Origin: an uncultured cyanobacterium
GTDB lineage: Bacteria > Cyanobacteriota > Cyanobacteriia > PCC-6307 > Cyanobiaceae
Length of the DNA: 64,000 nt
Direction: 5' to 3'
Assembly (NCBI GenBank): GCA_903871775.1
Contig: CAIQIA010000026.1
Coordinates: 62,001-126,000, forward strand
The first letter of the stretch is position 1. The number at the start of each line of letters is the position of its first letter. This document shows, piece by piece, positions 43,149 through 51,584 of this stretch. The notes beneath the pieces were generated by a model. It was not told the DNA's origin. It did no database searches and saw only the letters and a program-made list of their open reading frames with translations. Both the position numbers and the translations under genes were made by a program.

Positions 43149-44567
43149 TCAGGCCAGAACCCTCACCGTATCAGCGATCTGCCCATGCCAGCGACGCTGC
43201 AGATCCTGCAGCCAGGCCACGGTCGCCCCACCGATCCGTTCCCCCGGCAGCAGCAACGGAATCCCGGGGGGGTAGGGGCAGAGGGGCTCGGCCACCACCT
43301 CCCCCTCGGCCTCGGCCAGGGGCAGCGGGCGGCTGGGGGCCCGCCAGGCCAGGCCGGGGGCCAGCTCGGGCTCGGCCAGATCCGGATGGGGCAATGGCGC
43401 CAGGGCCGGTGGTGCCGCTCCACCGGCCATCGCCAGGGCCGCCAGGGCCCGCCCCAGGGGTCGCGCCAGCCCCCGCACCGGCCCCAGGCCGAGGCAGAAG
43501 GTGAGCGAGAGCACCTCAGGACACTCGGCGATCACCCCCCGCTCCAGCAGCCAGGCATCGGCGGCCGGTCCGTCCCAGCCCAGGGGGGCGGTGGCCAGCA
43601 CCAGACGCAGGGGATCATCGCTGGGGAGCAGCGGCAGCCCCCGATCGCGCAGAGCTGTCGCCAGCCGGCCGGCCTGCCCCAGGCGGCGGCCGAGCCGCCG
43701 ACGGCCGGCAGCCCCCCAGGCCCAGGCGATGCTGCGTTCTGCCGCCAGCAGCAACGGCAGGCTGGGGCTGCTGGTCTGCAGCCAGCCCAGGGACCGCTCC
43801 ACCGCCTCGACGGCGATGCGCGCGCCCTGGTGATGCAGCACGGCGGTCTGGGCCAGGGAACCCAGGCTCTTGGCCAGCGACTGCACCACCAGGTCGGCCC
43901 CCGACGCCAGGGCCGCCGGCGGCAGGTCGGCGGCCAGGTCGAAATGGCCGCCATGGGCCTCGTCGACCAGCACCGGCACCGAGGCTGCATGGGCCAGGGC
44001 CACCAGATCGGCCAGGGCTGCCGCCCGTCCCTGGTAGGTGGGGGAGAGCAGCACCAGCAGATCGAGGGGCCCCGAGGCCAGCACCCGGGGCAACCAGGCC
44101 TCCAGCTGCGCCGCCGTCGGCGGCAGCCAGAGGCCGGTGGCGGTGTCGAACGGGGGGCTGTACAGCACCGGACGCAGCTGCCCGAGCACACAGCCATGCA
44201 GCAGGCTGCGGTGGAGGTTGCGCGGCAGCAGCACCCTCCCGCCGGGGGGCACCGCCGCCAGCAGGGCGGCCTGCAGCAGACCGCTGGCTCCGTTGACGCC
44301 GTACCAGCTGTGGGCTGCCCCGACGCAGGCGGCCAGCCGCCGCTGGGAGGCCGCCACGGCGCCGTCGGCCTCGAGGGGACCACCGATGGCCGGCAACTCC
44401 GGCAGGTCGAGGTGCCAGGGAAGCCCCCGGGGATCACCGCCGGGGGCCCCGCGGCCGCGACGGTGGGCCGGCAGGTGCAGCGCCAGCCGATCCTGCCCCC
44501 GGCCGGTCAGGGCCGGCAGGCTGCGGGCAAGGGGCCACAGGGGTTCGGAGGAAGCGGCGGGCGGCAT
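43149..44567 (-). CDS. Orn/Lys/Arg decarboxylase-family PLP enzyme
   Basis: The 472-residue protein has a large PLP domain: N-G-A-S-G-L-L-Q-A near residues 77-85 binds the cofactor phosphate, D-E-A-H-G-G-H-F near 190-197 holds the Asp and His, and S-L-A-K-S-L-G-S-L is the Schiff-base lysine region near 215-223. A C-terminal domain with Y-P-P-G-I-P-L-L-L-P-G-E is the typical end of Orn/Lys/Arg decarboxylases. It lacks the N-terminal wing domain of the enterobacterial enzymes, as is usual for cyanobacterial forms. The substrate is uncertain (lysine, ornithine or arginine). It is divergent from an ABC1 kinase. Confidence 0.82.
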   Translation of the reverse strand: MPPAASSEPLWPLARSLPALTGRGQDRLALHLPAHRRGRGAPGGDPRGLPWHLDLPELPAIGGPLEADGAVAASQRRLAACVGAAHSWYGVNGASGLLQAALLAAVPPGGRVLLPRNLHRSLLHGCVLGQLRPVLYSPPFDTATGLWLPPTAAQLEAWLPRVLASGPLDLLVLLSPTYQGRAAALADLVALAHAASVPVLVDEAHGGHFDLAADLPPAALASGADLVVQSLAKSLGSLAQTAVLHHQGARIAVEAVERSLGWLQTSSPSLPLLLAAERSIAWAWGAAGRRRLGRRLGQAGRLATALRDRGLPLLPSDDPLRLVLATAPLGWDGPAADAWLLERGVIAECPEVLSLTFCLGLGPVRGLARPLGRALAALAMAGGAAPPALAPLPHPDLAEPELAPGLAWRAPSRPLPLAEAEGEVVAEPLCPYPPGIPLLLPGERIGGATVAWLQDLQRRWHGQIADTVRVLA

Positions 44568-44669
44568 CGTCAACCCAGGGCGACGCTTTCTAGAGTCGCG
44601 CCAACCGGCCCGGCCACCATCAGACCCCCCGCCCCCGTCCCCCTGCATCAGCTGGTCGGCCGCCTGATC

Positions 44670-46229
44670 GTGGTGGTGTGGCAGCTGCTGAGCCTGACCC
44701 TCACGCTCATGGTCCAGGGGGGCAGCCGTGACCCCGAGGTGCAGCGCCGGCTGGGGGCTCGCCTGCTGGCAACCCTCACCGCCCTGGGCCCCTGCTTCAT
44801 CAAGCTGGGCCAGGCCCTCTCCACCCGCCCCGACCTGGTGCGGCGCGACTGGCTCGATCAGCTGACCCGGCTGCAGGACGATCTGCCGCCCTTCGACCAC
44901 GCCATTGCCCTGACGACGATCGAGGCAGACCTGGGGGCACCGGCGGCGACGCTCTTCGGCAGCTTCCCCGACCGGCCGGTGGCGGCCGCCAGCCTGGGCC
45001 AGGTGTACAGGGCCCTGCTGCACGACGGCCGACCGGTGGCGGTCAAGGTGCAGCGACCGCATCTGCATGAACGGCTCGAGCTCGACCTGGCGGTGATCCG
45101 GGTGCTCGCCCGCTGGGCCGGTCCCTTCTTGCCCCTGAACCTGGGGGATGACCTCAGCGCCATCGTCGAGGAGTTCGGCACGACCCTGTTCCGCGAGATC
45201 GATTACGGCCTCGAGGCCGACAACGCCGAGCGCTTCGCCGACCTCTTCGCCGACGACCCCTCGGTGGTGGTGCCGGCGGTCGAGCGGGCCTACAGCAGCC
45301 GCCGCGTGCTCACCACCACCTGGCTCGAGGGTTGCAAGCTCCAGAACCGCTCAGACCTCGAACGCCTCGGTCTCGACCCAACCGCCCTCGTCAGGATCGG
45401 AGTGATCTCGGGCCTGCGGCAGCTGCTCGAATTCGGCTACTTCCATGCCGATCCCCACCCGGGCAACCTCTTTGCCCTGGCCGGCGGCCCCGACGACGAC
45501 GGCTGCCTCGGCTACGTCGACTTCGGCATGATGGACATGCTGAGCAACGACGACCGGCTCACCCTCACCGATGCGGTCGTTCATCTCATCAACCGCGATT
45601 TCGCGGCCCTGGCCCACGATTTCGTGCGGCTTGGGTTCCTCCATCCCGACACCGACCTGTCACCGATCCTGCCGGCACTGGAAGAGGTGCTCGGAGGTCA
45701 GCTGGGCGAATCGGTGGGCAGCTTCAACTTCCGCACGATCACCGACCGGTTTTCGGAGCTGATGTTCGACTACCCATTCCGGGTGCCGGCCCGCTTCGCC
45801 CTGATCATCCGCGCCGTGGTGAGCCAGGAGGGCCTGGCCCTGCGCCTCGATCCCGACTTCAGCATCATCCGGGTGGCCTATCCGTACGTGGCCCGGCGGC
45901 TGCTCTCGGCCGACACCGACGAGATGCGTCGCAAGCTCCTCGACATCCTCTTTGACCGCTCCGGACGGCTGCAGCTGCAACGGCTCGAGAATCTGCTTGA
46001 TGTGGTGGCCAGGGATGCTCCCCCCGTGGCGTTGCTGCCGGTGGCCGGCGCCGGTGTGCGCCTGCTGCTCGGCCGCCGCGGCCACGATCTGCGCCAGCGG
46101 CTGTTGCTGACCCTCGTGCGCGACGGCCGCCTGCACCTCGACGACCTGCAGGCCCTGGCGGGGCTGCTGCGGCGGCAGCTCGATCCCGGTCGCCTGGCGG
46201 GCCAGCTGCTGCAGGGTCTCACCGCTTAG
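44670..46229 (+). CDS. ABC1/UbiB-family protein kinase-like protein
   Basis: The protein (519 residues from the GTG) belongs to the ABC1/AarF group: K-L-G-Q-A-L-S-T-R-P-D-L (the ABC1 KxGQ motif) near residues 45-56, A-A-A-S-L-G-Q-V-Y-R-A, V-A-V-K-V-Q-R-P, and H-A-D-P-H-P-G-N-L with D-F-G-M-M. These atypical kinases support quinone synthesis and thylakoid lipid balance. The frame stays open upstream and reads like coding sequence for at least 17 residues before the GTG (H-Q-L-V-G-R-L-I), with an ATC at 44619 as a possible non-standard start. The C-terminal 150 residues are helical and variable. Confidence 0.85.
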   Translation: MVVWQLLSLTLTLMVQGGSRDPEVQRRLGARLLATLTALGPCFIKLGQALSTRPDLVRRDWLDQLTRLQDDLPPFDHAIALTTIEADLGAPAATLFGSFPDRPVAAASLGQVYRALLHDGRPVAVKVQRPHLHERLELDLAVIRVLARWAGPFLPLNLGDDLSAIVEEFGTTLFREIDYGLEADNAERFADLFADDPSVVVPAVERAYSSRRVLTTTWLEGCKLQNRSDLERLGLDPTALVRIGVISGLRQLLEFGYFHADPHPGNLFALAGGPDDDGCLGYVDFGMMDMLSNDDRLTLTDAVVHLINRDFAALAHDFVRLGFLHPDTDLSPILPALEEVLGGQLGESVGSFNFRTITDRFSELMFDYPFRVPARFALIIRAVVSQEGLALRLDPDFSIIRVAYPYVARRLLSADTDEMRRKLLDILFDRSGRLQLQRLENLLDVVARDAPPVALLPVAGAGVRLLLGRRGHDLRQRLLLTLVRDGRLHLDDLQALAGLLRRQLDPGRLAGQLLQGLTA

Positions 46230-46255
46230 CCTGCAGCTCCTTTCGGCCAGATCCG

Positions 46256-46669
46256 GTGGAGCCTTCGGACCTCTTCGACCCGTACGACCTCCCCGAGGTG
46301 GTGCTGAGCCAGCCGCCTTACCTGCTCAGCGCCCTCGGCCTGGCGATCGGCGTGGCCTGTGGTCTCACCCTCGGCCGGCTGGTGCAGGACCGGCTCGACG
46401 GCTGGAAGCAGGAGCGGCTGCCGCTGCTGCCCCTGGGCCGGGCGGAGTTCAGCCTCGCCTACACCGGCACCCTGATCGGCATCACCCTGTTCATCGGCGG
46501 AGCGCTGCAGGTGTTCGGCTTCGGCGCCGGCACGGCGCTGCTGGTGGCCCTGATCCTGGCGCTGCTCACCGGGGGGGCCCTGTGGGTGCAGCTGGAACGG
46601 CTGATGGCGCAGGTGGAGCAGGGACGTTTTCGTGCGGTCGACTTCGACAACTTCGACGAGTTCTTCTGA
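46256..46669 (+). CDS. Small membrane protein, hypothetical
   Basis: A 137-residue protein with a short acidic N-terminus (P-S-D-L-F-D-P-Y-D-L-P), one hydrophobic segment near residues 24-42, a second pair near 70-110, and an acidic C-terminus ending F-D-N-F-D-E-F-F. The start is GTG. It belongs to no family I recognise; similar small membrane proteins are common in picocyanobacteria. It follows the ABC1 kinase after 26 nt and could be co-transcribed with it. Confidence 0.7.
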   Translation: MEPSDLFDPYDLPEVVLSQPPYLLSALGLAIGVACGLTLGRLVQDRLDGWKQERLPLLPLGRAEFSLAYTGTLIGITLFIGGALQVFGFGAGTALLVALILALLTGGALWVQLERLMAQVEQGRFRAVDFDNFDEFF

Positions 46670-46743
46670 CTCCGGCCAGCCATTGCCGGTTCAGCCCCGG
46701 CGATGGGACCTAGATTGCCGCCAGAGCTTTCACCCCGCGCCTG

Positions 46744-47469
46744 ATGGCCGCGACCCCTCCCCCCCAGGCGCAGCCTGCCCGCCTGCTGGTGGTCGAGGAC
46801 GACGACACGATCCGCGAGACCCTCACCGAGGTGCTGCAGCGGGAGAGCTTTGATGTCGACCCCGTGGCCACCGGCACCGCCGCCCTGGATCGCTTCAAGG
46901 GCTCTCCTGACCGGGACCCGGTCGATCTGGTGCTGCTCGATCTGATGCTGCCGGGGGTGAGCGGCCTAGACGTCTGCCGCTACATCCGACGCCGGGGCTT
47001 TGCCACACCGATTCTGGTGCTGAGCGCCCGCGATTCGGAAACCGACCGGGTGGTGGGGCTCGAGGTGGGCGCCGACGACTACCTGGGCAAGCCCTTTGGC
47101 ATGCGCGAGCTGGTGGCCCGCTGCCGGGCGCTGCTGCGTCGCCGCAGCCGCAACGGCACCGAAACCGGCAAGGAGGCCCTGCGCTTCGATGGCATCACCC
47201 TCTACCCCGACGAATGCCGGGTGACCCGTGACGGTCGCGAGATCAACCTGTCCCCCAAGGAATACAGGCTGCTGGAAGTGTTTCTGCAGAGCCCCCGCAG
47301 GGTCTGGAGCCGCGACAAGCTGCTGGAACGGGTGTGGGGGATTGACTTCATGGGCGACAGCAAGACCGTCGACGTGCACATCCGCTGGCTGCGCGAAAAG
47401 CTCGAAACCAACCCCAGCGCCCCTGAGTACATCACCACGGTGCGTGGCTTCGGCTACCGCTTCGGATGA
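46744..47469 (+). CDS. OmpR/PhoB-family response regulator
   Basis: The 241-residue regulator has a receiver domain with acidic pocket V-V-E-D-D-D near residues 16-21, phospho-acceptor Asp66 in V-L-L-D-L-M-L-P, and Lys116 in Y-L-G-K-P-F, followed by a winged-helix DNA-binding domain ending T-V-R-G-F-G-Y-R. It is encoded with a histidine kinase through an ATGA overlap. The pair resembles cyanobacterial SphR-SphS (phosphate starvation), but no Pho box was found, so the name is left open. Confidence 0.9.
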   Translation: MAATPPPQAQPARLLVVEDDDTIRETLTEVLQRESFDVDPVATGTAALDRFKGSPDRDPVDLVLLDLMLPGVSGLDVCRYIRRRGFATPILVLSARDSETDRVVGLEVGADDYLGKPFGMRELVARCRALLRRRSRNGTETGKEALRFDGITLYPDECRVTRDGREINLSPKEYRLLEVFLQSPRRVWSRDKLLERVWGIDFMGDSKTVDVHIRWLREKLETNPSAPEYITTVRGFGYRFG

Positions 47470-48581
47470 GCCGCTGGTGGCAGGCCCTGCGCCGCCTGCT
47501 GGTGGGCCCCCGACCCGACCTGAGGGGTCTGGACACCGATCTGCTGCTGACCTGGCTGGATGGTTCCTCCCTGGGGCTGCTGGTGGTGGACCGCTGGAAC
47601 CGGATCCAGCACCTCAGCCCCAGGGCCCGCAGCCTGCTGCACACCGCCTCCGAACGGGCGGTGCAGCAGCGCTATCTGATTGAAGTGGTGCGCTGCCATC
47701 AGCTGGAACAGGCCGTCCGCCACGCCCGCGACCACCGCACCCCTCAGCAGGTCGAATGGACCTACACGGCAGTGAGCCCCTCCCCCCTCGAGCCGGAACC
47801 GATCCAGAACGAACCCCTTGAGGCGCTGGCACTGCCCGGCCGGAACGGCTGGGTGGGGGTGCTGCTGCAGAGCCGCCAGTCTGTCGAGGCCCTGCGAGAA
47901 CAGCAGAACCGCTGGATCAGCGATGTGGCCCACGAACTGCGCACACCCCTCACGGCCCTGGCCCTGGTGAGCGAAAGCCTGGCCCTGGCGGGAGAACCCG
48001 GTCAGCAGGTGCTGCTGGACCGGCTGCAGCGGGAGCTGGACCGGCTGCAGCAACTGGTCGCCGACCTGCTCGAACTCAACCGCCTCGAGAGCGATGAGCT
48101 GCCGGGCAGCCTCGGGGATCTGAACCCGGTGGACCTGCCGGCCCTGGTGCTCAAGGCCTGGCAGAGCCTCAACCCGCTGGCGGAACCGCGGGGTGTGTGG
48201 ATCGAGATCGATTCCCCCTCGGGGGCCGCGGTGCGGGGGGAGGAATCGCGGCTGCACCGCGCCCTGCTGAACCTGCTCGACAACGCCCTGCGCTATTCCC
48301 CCGACCAGCACCCCGTCGAGGTGCGCATCCACCGTGACAGCCGCTGGCTGCGGGTCGAGGTGCGGGACCATGGAGCCGGCTTCAGCGACGAGGACCTGCG
48401 GCACATGTTCGAGCGCTTCTACCGGGGTGATCCGTCCAGGGCGCGGGGACGGCAGGTGGGCAGCGGCCTTGGCCTAGCCATCGTCGAGCGCATTGCCCTG
48501 GCCCATGGGGGCATGGTTCGGGCGGGCAACCATCCGGCCGGTGGGGGGCAGCTGCGGCTCAGCCTGCCGGCGGCCGACTGA
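47466..48581 (+). CDS. Sensor histidine kinase (PAS plus HisKA-HATPase), possibly SphS/PhoR-like
   Basis: The 371-residue kinase lacks obvious membrane segments. An N-terminal PAS-like domain (V-V-D-R-W-N-R-I near residues 40-47) is followed by His156 in [10 protein letters not shown], then N-A-L-R-Y-S, D-H-G-A-G-F and S-G-L-G-L-A-I-V-E-R of the ATPase domain. Without transmembrane helices it would sense a cytosolic or membrane-associated signal, as in SphS. It is coupled to the upstream response regulator (ATGA) and is followed by a pseudouridine synthase gene 6 nt later. Confidence 0.88.
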   Translation: MSRWWQALRRLLVGPRPDLRGLDTDLLLTWLDGSSLGLLVVDRWNRIQHLSPRARSLLHTASERAVQQRYLIEVVRCHQLEQAVRHARDHRTPQQVEWTYTAVSPSPLEPEPIQNEPLEALALPGRNGWVGVLLQSRQSVEALREQQNRWISDVAHELRTPLTALALVSESLALAGEPGQQVLLDRLQRELDRLQQLVADLLELNRLESDELPGSLGDLNPVDLPALVLKAWQSLNPLAEPRGVWIEIDSPSGAAVRGEESRLHRALLNLLDNALRYSPDQHPVEVRIHRDSRWLRVEVRDHGAGFSDEDLRHMFERFYRGDPSRARGRQVGSGLGLAIVERIALAHGGMVRAGNHPAGGGQLRLSLPAAD

Positions 48582-48587
48582 GCGGCG

Positions 48588-49349
48588 ATGGCGGCCGAGC
48601 GCCTGCAGAAGCTGCTGGCCGCCGCGGGGCTCTGCTCACGGCGCCAGGCCGAGGAGCTGCTGCGCAGCGGCCGCGTGCTGGTCAACGGCCGACCGGCGCA
48701 GCTGGGGGACCGGGCCGATCCGCACCGCGATGAGCTGCGGGTCGACGGCCGTCGCCTGCCGGGGGCAGCGGCGCCGCTGACGCTGCTGCTGCACAAGCCC
48801 CTTGGGGTGCACAGCACCTGCCACGACCCCGCCGGTCGCCCCACGGTGCTGGACCTGCTGCCGCCCGCGATGGCGAGGGGCCAGGGGCTCCATCCCGTGG
48901 GTCGCCTTGATGCCGACAGCCATGGCGCCCTGCTGCTGAGCAACGAAGGTCAGCTCACCCTGGCCCTCACCCACCCCCGGTTCAGCCATCCCCGCACCTA
49001 CCGGGTGTGGGTGGCCGGCCATCCTGACGGGGCCGCCCTGGAGGCCTGGCGCCGCGGGGTGCCCCTCGACGATCGACCGAGCCGGCCGGTGCAGCTGCGC
49101 TGGCTGCGGCAGCAGCAGGACCGCACCCTGCTCGAGCTGGTGCTGCGGGAGGGCCGCAACCGGCAGATCCGACGGACGGCGGCCCTGCTGGGCCACCCGG
49201 TGCTGGACCTGATGCGCCTGGCGGTGGGACCGGTGCGGCTGGGGGATCTGGCCCCCGGCGCCTGGAGACCCCTCAACCCGCAGGAACAAACCGCTCTCAG
49301 GCAGCTGCTGGGAGCCGCGACAGGTCCCAGACTGGCGGCGGATCCCTGA
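48588..49349 (+). CDS. Pseudouridine synthase of the RsuA/RluB group
   Basis: The 253-residue enzyme has an N-terminal S4 RNA-binding domain (L-Q-K-L-L-A-A-A-G-L-C-S-R-R near residues 5-18) and a catalytic domain with the Asp in G-R-L-D-A-D-S-H-G near 105-113 and E-G-R-N-R-Q-I-R near 184-191. It converts uridine to pseudouridine in 23S or 16S rRNA; RluB-like activity is most likely from the motif set. It begins 6 nt after the kinase gene. Confidence 0.9.
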   Translation: MAAERLQKLLAAAGLCSRRQAEELLRSGRVLVNGRPAQLGDRADPHRDELRVDGRRLPGAAAPLTLLLHKPLGVHSTCHDPAGRPTVLDLLPPAMARGQGLHPVGRLDADSHGALLLSNEGQLTLALTHPRFSHPRTYRVWVAGHPDGAALEAWRRGVPLDDRPSRPVQLRWLRQQQDRTLLELVLREGRNRQIRRTAALLGHPVLDLMRLAVGPVRLGDLAPGAWRPLNPQEQTALRQLLGAATGPRLAADP

Positions 49350-49353
49350 GCCC

Positions 49354-50205
49354 ATGCCCGCCCCCCGCTTCCCCCTGCCCGAGGGTCTGCAACGGACCGT
49401 GGGGAGGGTCTTCAGCCGCCGGACCGACGAAGCACCGGCGGCCCCGCCGGTCGCCGTGCCCGCCGCCGCCGCGGATGTGGCCCTGAAGGACCTGGGGGAG
49501 CGGCTGCAGAAGGCCCGCGAAGCCCGGGGCCTGAGCCGCCGGCAGCTGGCCCTGGAAACACGGATCAGCACCGCCGTGCTCGAGGCCCTGGAACGGGGCT
49601 GGACCGAGCGGCTGCCGGAACCCGCCTTCCTGGGCACGATCCTGGCGAAGCTGGCCCAGAAGCTTGACCTTCCGGCCGAAGACCTGCAGGCCTCCCTGCG
49701 GGCGGCGGCCACGGCCCGCCGCAGGGGCCTCAGCCAGGACCCGACCATCGATCGGTTCACCCTCAGTTCGATCAACCTGTTCACCACCTGGCAGGGGACC
49801 ATCGCCTACCTGCTGCTGCTGGCGGCGGGCCTCTACCTGCTCAACCTGCAACGGCAGCAGCTCGTGGCCAGCAACGGCCTCAGCCTGCGGCCCATCCCGG
49901 CCGCGGCACCGCCCCGCAGCGGCCCCAGGGCCACCGGCACCGACCAGCGGCCGGTGCAGCAGCAGCTGCTGGCCCTCTATCCCGAGCTGCGGCCCCTGGA
50001 GGCCCCGCCGCCGTCCCCCCTCGAGCGGCTGGAGCAGGACTGGAACGCCGACCGGTCCGGCAGCCCCGTCCGCCGCCCGGACACCCTCACCCTCCGCCTT
50101 CCGGAGGGAGTGAGCGCCGATCAGGTGGAGGCGCGCTGGAACGGCCAGCCGCTGCAGCCGGACCCCGGCAGACCCGGCACCTACCGCCTGATGCCGCGGC
50201 CGTAG
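49354..50205 (+). CDS. RodZ-like helix-turn-helix membrane protein
   Basis: The 283-residue protein has a helix-turn-helix domain near residues 45-110 (L-Q-K-A-R-E-A-R-G-L-S-R-R-Q-L-A), as in RodZ/HTH_25, and a single membrane segment near 146-166 (I-A-Y-L-L-L-L-A-A-G-L-Y-L-L-N). A short C-terminal periplasmic part, about 115 residues, contains L-R-L-P-E-G-V. RodZ links MreB with the cell-wall machinery; whether this protein does so here is not shown. A Pro/Ala-rich stretch of 45 residues precedes the HTH. It converges with malQ, overlapping by 25 nt. Confidence 0.75.
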   Translation: MPAPRFPLPEGLQRTVGRVFSRRTDEAPAAPPVAVPAAAADVALKDLGERLQKAREARGLSRRQLALETRISTAVLEALERGWTERLPEPAFLGTILAKLAQKLDLPAEDLQASLRAAATARRRGLSQDPTIDRFTLSSINLFTTWQGTIAYLLLLAAGLYLLNLQRQQLVASNGLSLRPIPAAAPPRSGPRATGTDQRPVQQQLLALYPELRPLEAPPPSPLERLEQDWNADRSGSPVRRPDTLTLRLPEGVSADQVEARWNGQPLQPDPGRPGTYRLMPRP

Positions 50206-51584
50206 CGGGCCGCCAGGGCCGCCAGACCGTCGAGGTGGCCGGCCAGGTCGGTCAGGGGCCCCTCAAGACGCCAGCTCCAGTTGCCACTGGCGGTGCCAGG
50301 GGTGTTGAAGCGGGCCCGGTCGTCGAGGCTCATCAGATCCTGGAGCGGCACCACCGCCAGGTCGGCGGTGGAGGCCAGGGCCAGCCGCAGCAGCTCCCAC
50401 GGGGGCGACTGCACCGGATGCCCCAGCAGGTCTTCCACCTGGGTCCGCGCCTCGGCCGGCAGGGCCGACCACCAGCCCAGGGCGGTGGCGTTGTCGTGGG
50501 TGCCGGTGTAGACGACCCACGATCCACCACCGTAGTTGTGGGGCAGGTAGGCATTGCCGGGGTCGCCGTCGAAGGCGAACTGCAGCACCTTCATCCCCGG
50601 CAGGCCGAAGCGATCGCGCAGGGCCTCCACGGGGGGGGTGATCACCCCCAGGTCTTCGGCCACCAGGGGCAGGGGCGAGCCACGCCGCCGCCGCAGGGCC
50701 GCCAGCAGCGCGTCACCCGGTGACGGCTGCCAGCGGCCGTTCTCGGCCGTGCGATCCCCACCGGGCACGCTCCAGTAGGCCTCCAGGGCCCGGAAGTGGT
50801 CCAGCCGCAGCAGGTCGAAGCAGTCGAGCTGGCGTTCGAGACGCCGCAGCCACCAGCGGAAACCGGTGAGCCGATGGCGGCTCCAGCGGTAGACCGGGGT
50901 CGACCAGAGCTGGCCGGTGGCGGCGAAGTAGTCGGGAGGCACACCGCTCTGCTCGCTGAGGCTCCCGTCGGGGCGCACGCTGAACAGGCTCGGACGGCTC
51001 CAGACGTCGGCACTGTCGTGGGCGACGTAGAACGGCAGATCACCCAGCAGCTGCACCCCCCGGGAGCGGGCATGGCGGCGCAGCTGCTGCCATTGCTGCT
51101 CCAGCCACCACTGGCGTTCGGCCTCCCGTTGCAGGGCCCCCGCCTCCTCCCGGTCCAGCTCGGCGAGGGCCCCGCGGGAGCGGCGACGCAGGGGTTCGGG
51201 CCACTCCCACCAGGGCTGGCCGTCAAACCGCTGACGCAGCACCAGAAAGCGGGCATGGTCAGGCAGCCAGTCGTCCTGGGCGGCGCACCAGCGGCGACAG
51301 GCCTGCCGCTGCTCAGGGGTCCACGCCGGCTCGGGCTGGTCGGGATCCACGAAGGCCGGGTTGAGGGCAAAGCTGCTGGGGGAGCTGTAGGGCGACCCGG
51401 TGCCGTCGGTGGGGGCCAGGGGCAGCACCTGCCAGACGCCGATCCCGCGGTCCCCGAGCAGATCGATCCAGGCGCGGGCCCCAGCCCCGAACCCCCCGCA
51501 GGGGCCAGGTCCCGGCAGGGCGGTGAGGTGAAGCAGCACCCCGGTCTGGCGCTGACCGCCCAGCAGCTGGCGAAGGGCCGTCAT
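50181..51584 (-). CDS. malQ: 4-alpha-glucanotransferase
   Basis: The 467-residue GH77 enzyme moves 1,4-glucan chains between maltodextrins and is part of glycogen and maltose turnover. Visible motifs: T-D-G-T-G-S-P-Y near residues 59-66, D-L-P-F-Y-V near 152-157 and F-D-L-L-R-L-D-H-F-R with the nucleophile Asp near 275, E-D-L-G near 318 for the acid/base Glu, and T-G-T-H-D-N near 366-371. Length (about 500) is normal. Its stop overlaps the convergent RodZ-like gene by 25 nt and its ATG overlaps the bciB stop as ATGA. Confidence 0.92.
   Translation of the reverse strand: MTALRQLLGGQRQTGVLLHLTALPGPGPCGGFGAGARAWIDLLGDRGIGVWQVLPLAPTDGTGSPYSSPSSFALNPAFVDPDQPEPAWTPEQRQACRRWCAAQDDWLPDHARFLVLRQRFDGQPWWEWPEPLRRRSRGALAELDREEAGALQREAERQWWLEQQWQQLRRHARSRGVQLLGDLPFYVAHDSADVWSRPSLFSVRPDGSLSEQSGVPPDYFAATGQLWSTPVYRWSRHRLTGFRWWLRRLERQLDCFDLLRLDHFRALEAYWSVPGGDRTAENGRWQPSPGDALLAALRRRRGSPLPLVAEDLGVITPPVEALRDRFGLPGMKVLQFAFDGDPGNAYLPHNYGGGSWVVYTGTHDNATALGWWSALPAEARTQVEDLLGHPVQSPPWELLRLALASTADLAVVPLQDLMSLDDRARFNTPGTASGNWSWRLEGPLTDLAGHLDGLAALAARYGRGIRR

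Noticed and set aside
42936-44669. Open frame continuing upstream of the ABC1 kinase for about 580 codons
   Set aside because: It runs opposite cbiT and the PLP decarboxylase and is Gln/Arg/Gly-rich; only the last ~20 codons before 44670 look protein-like.
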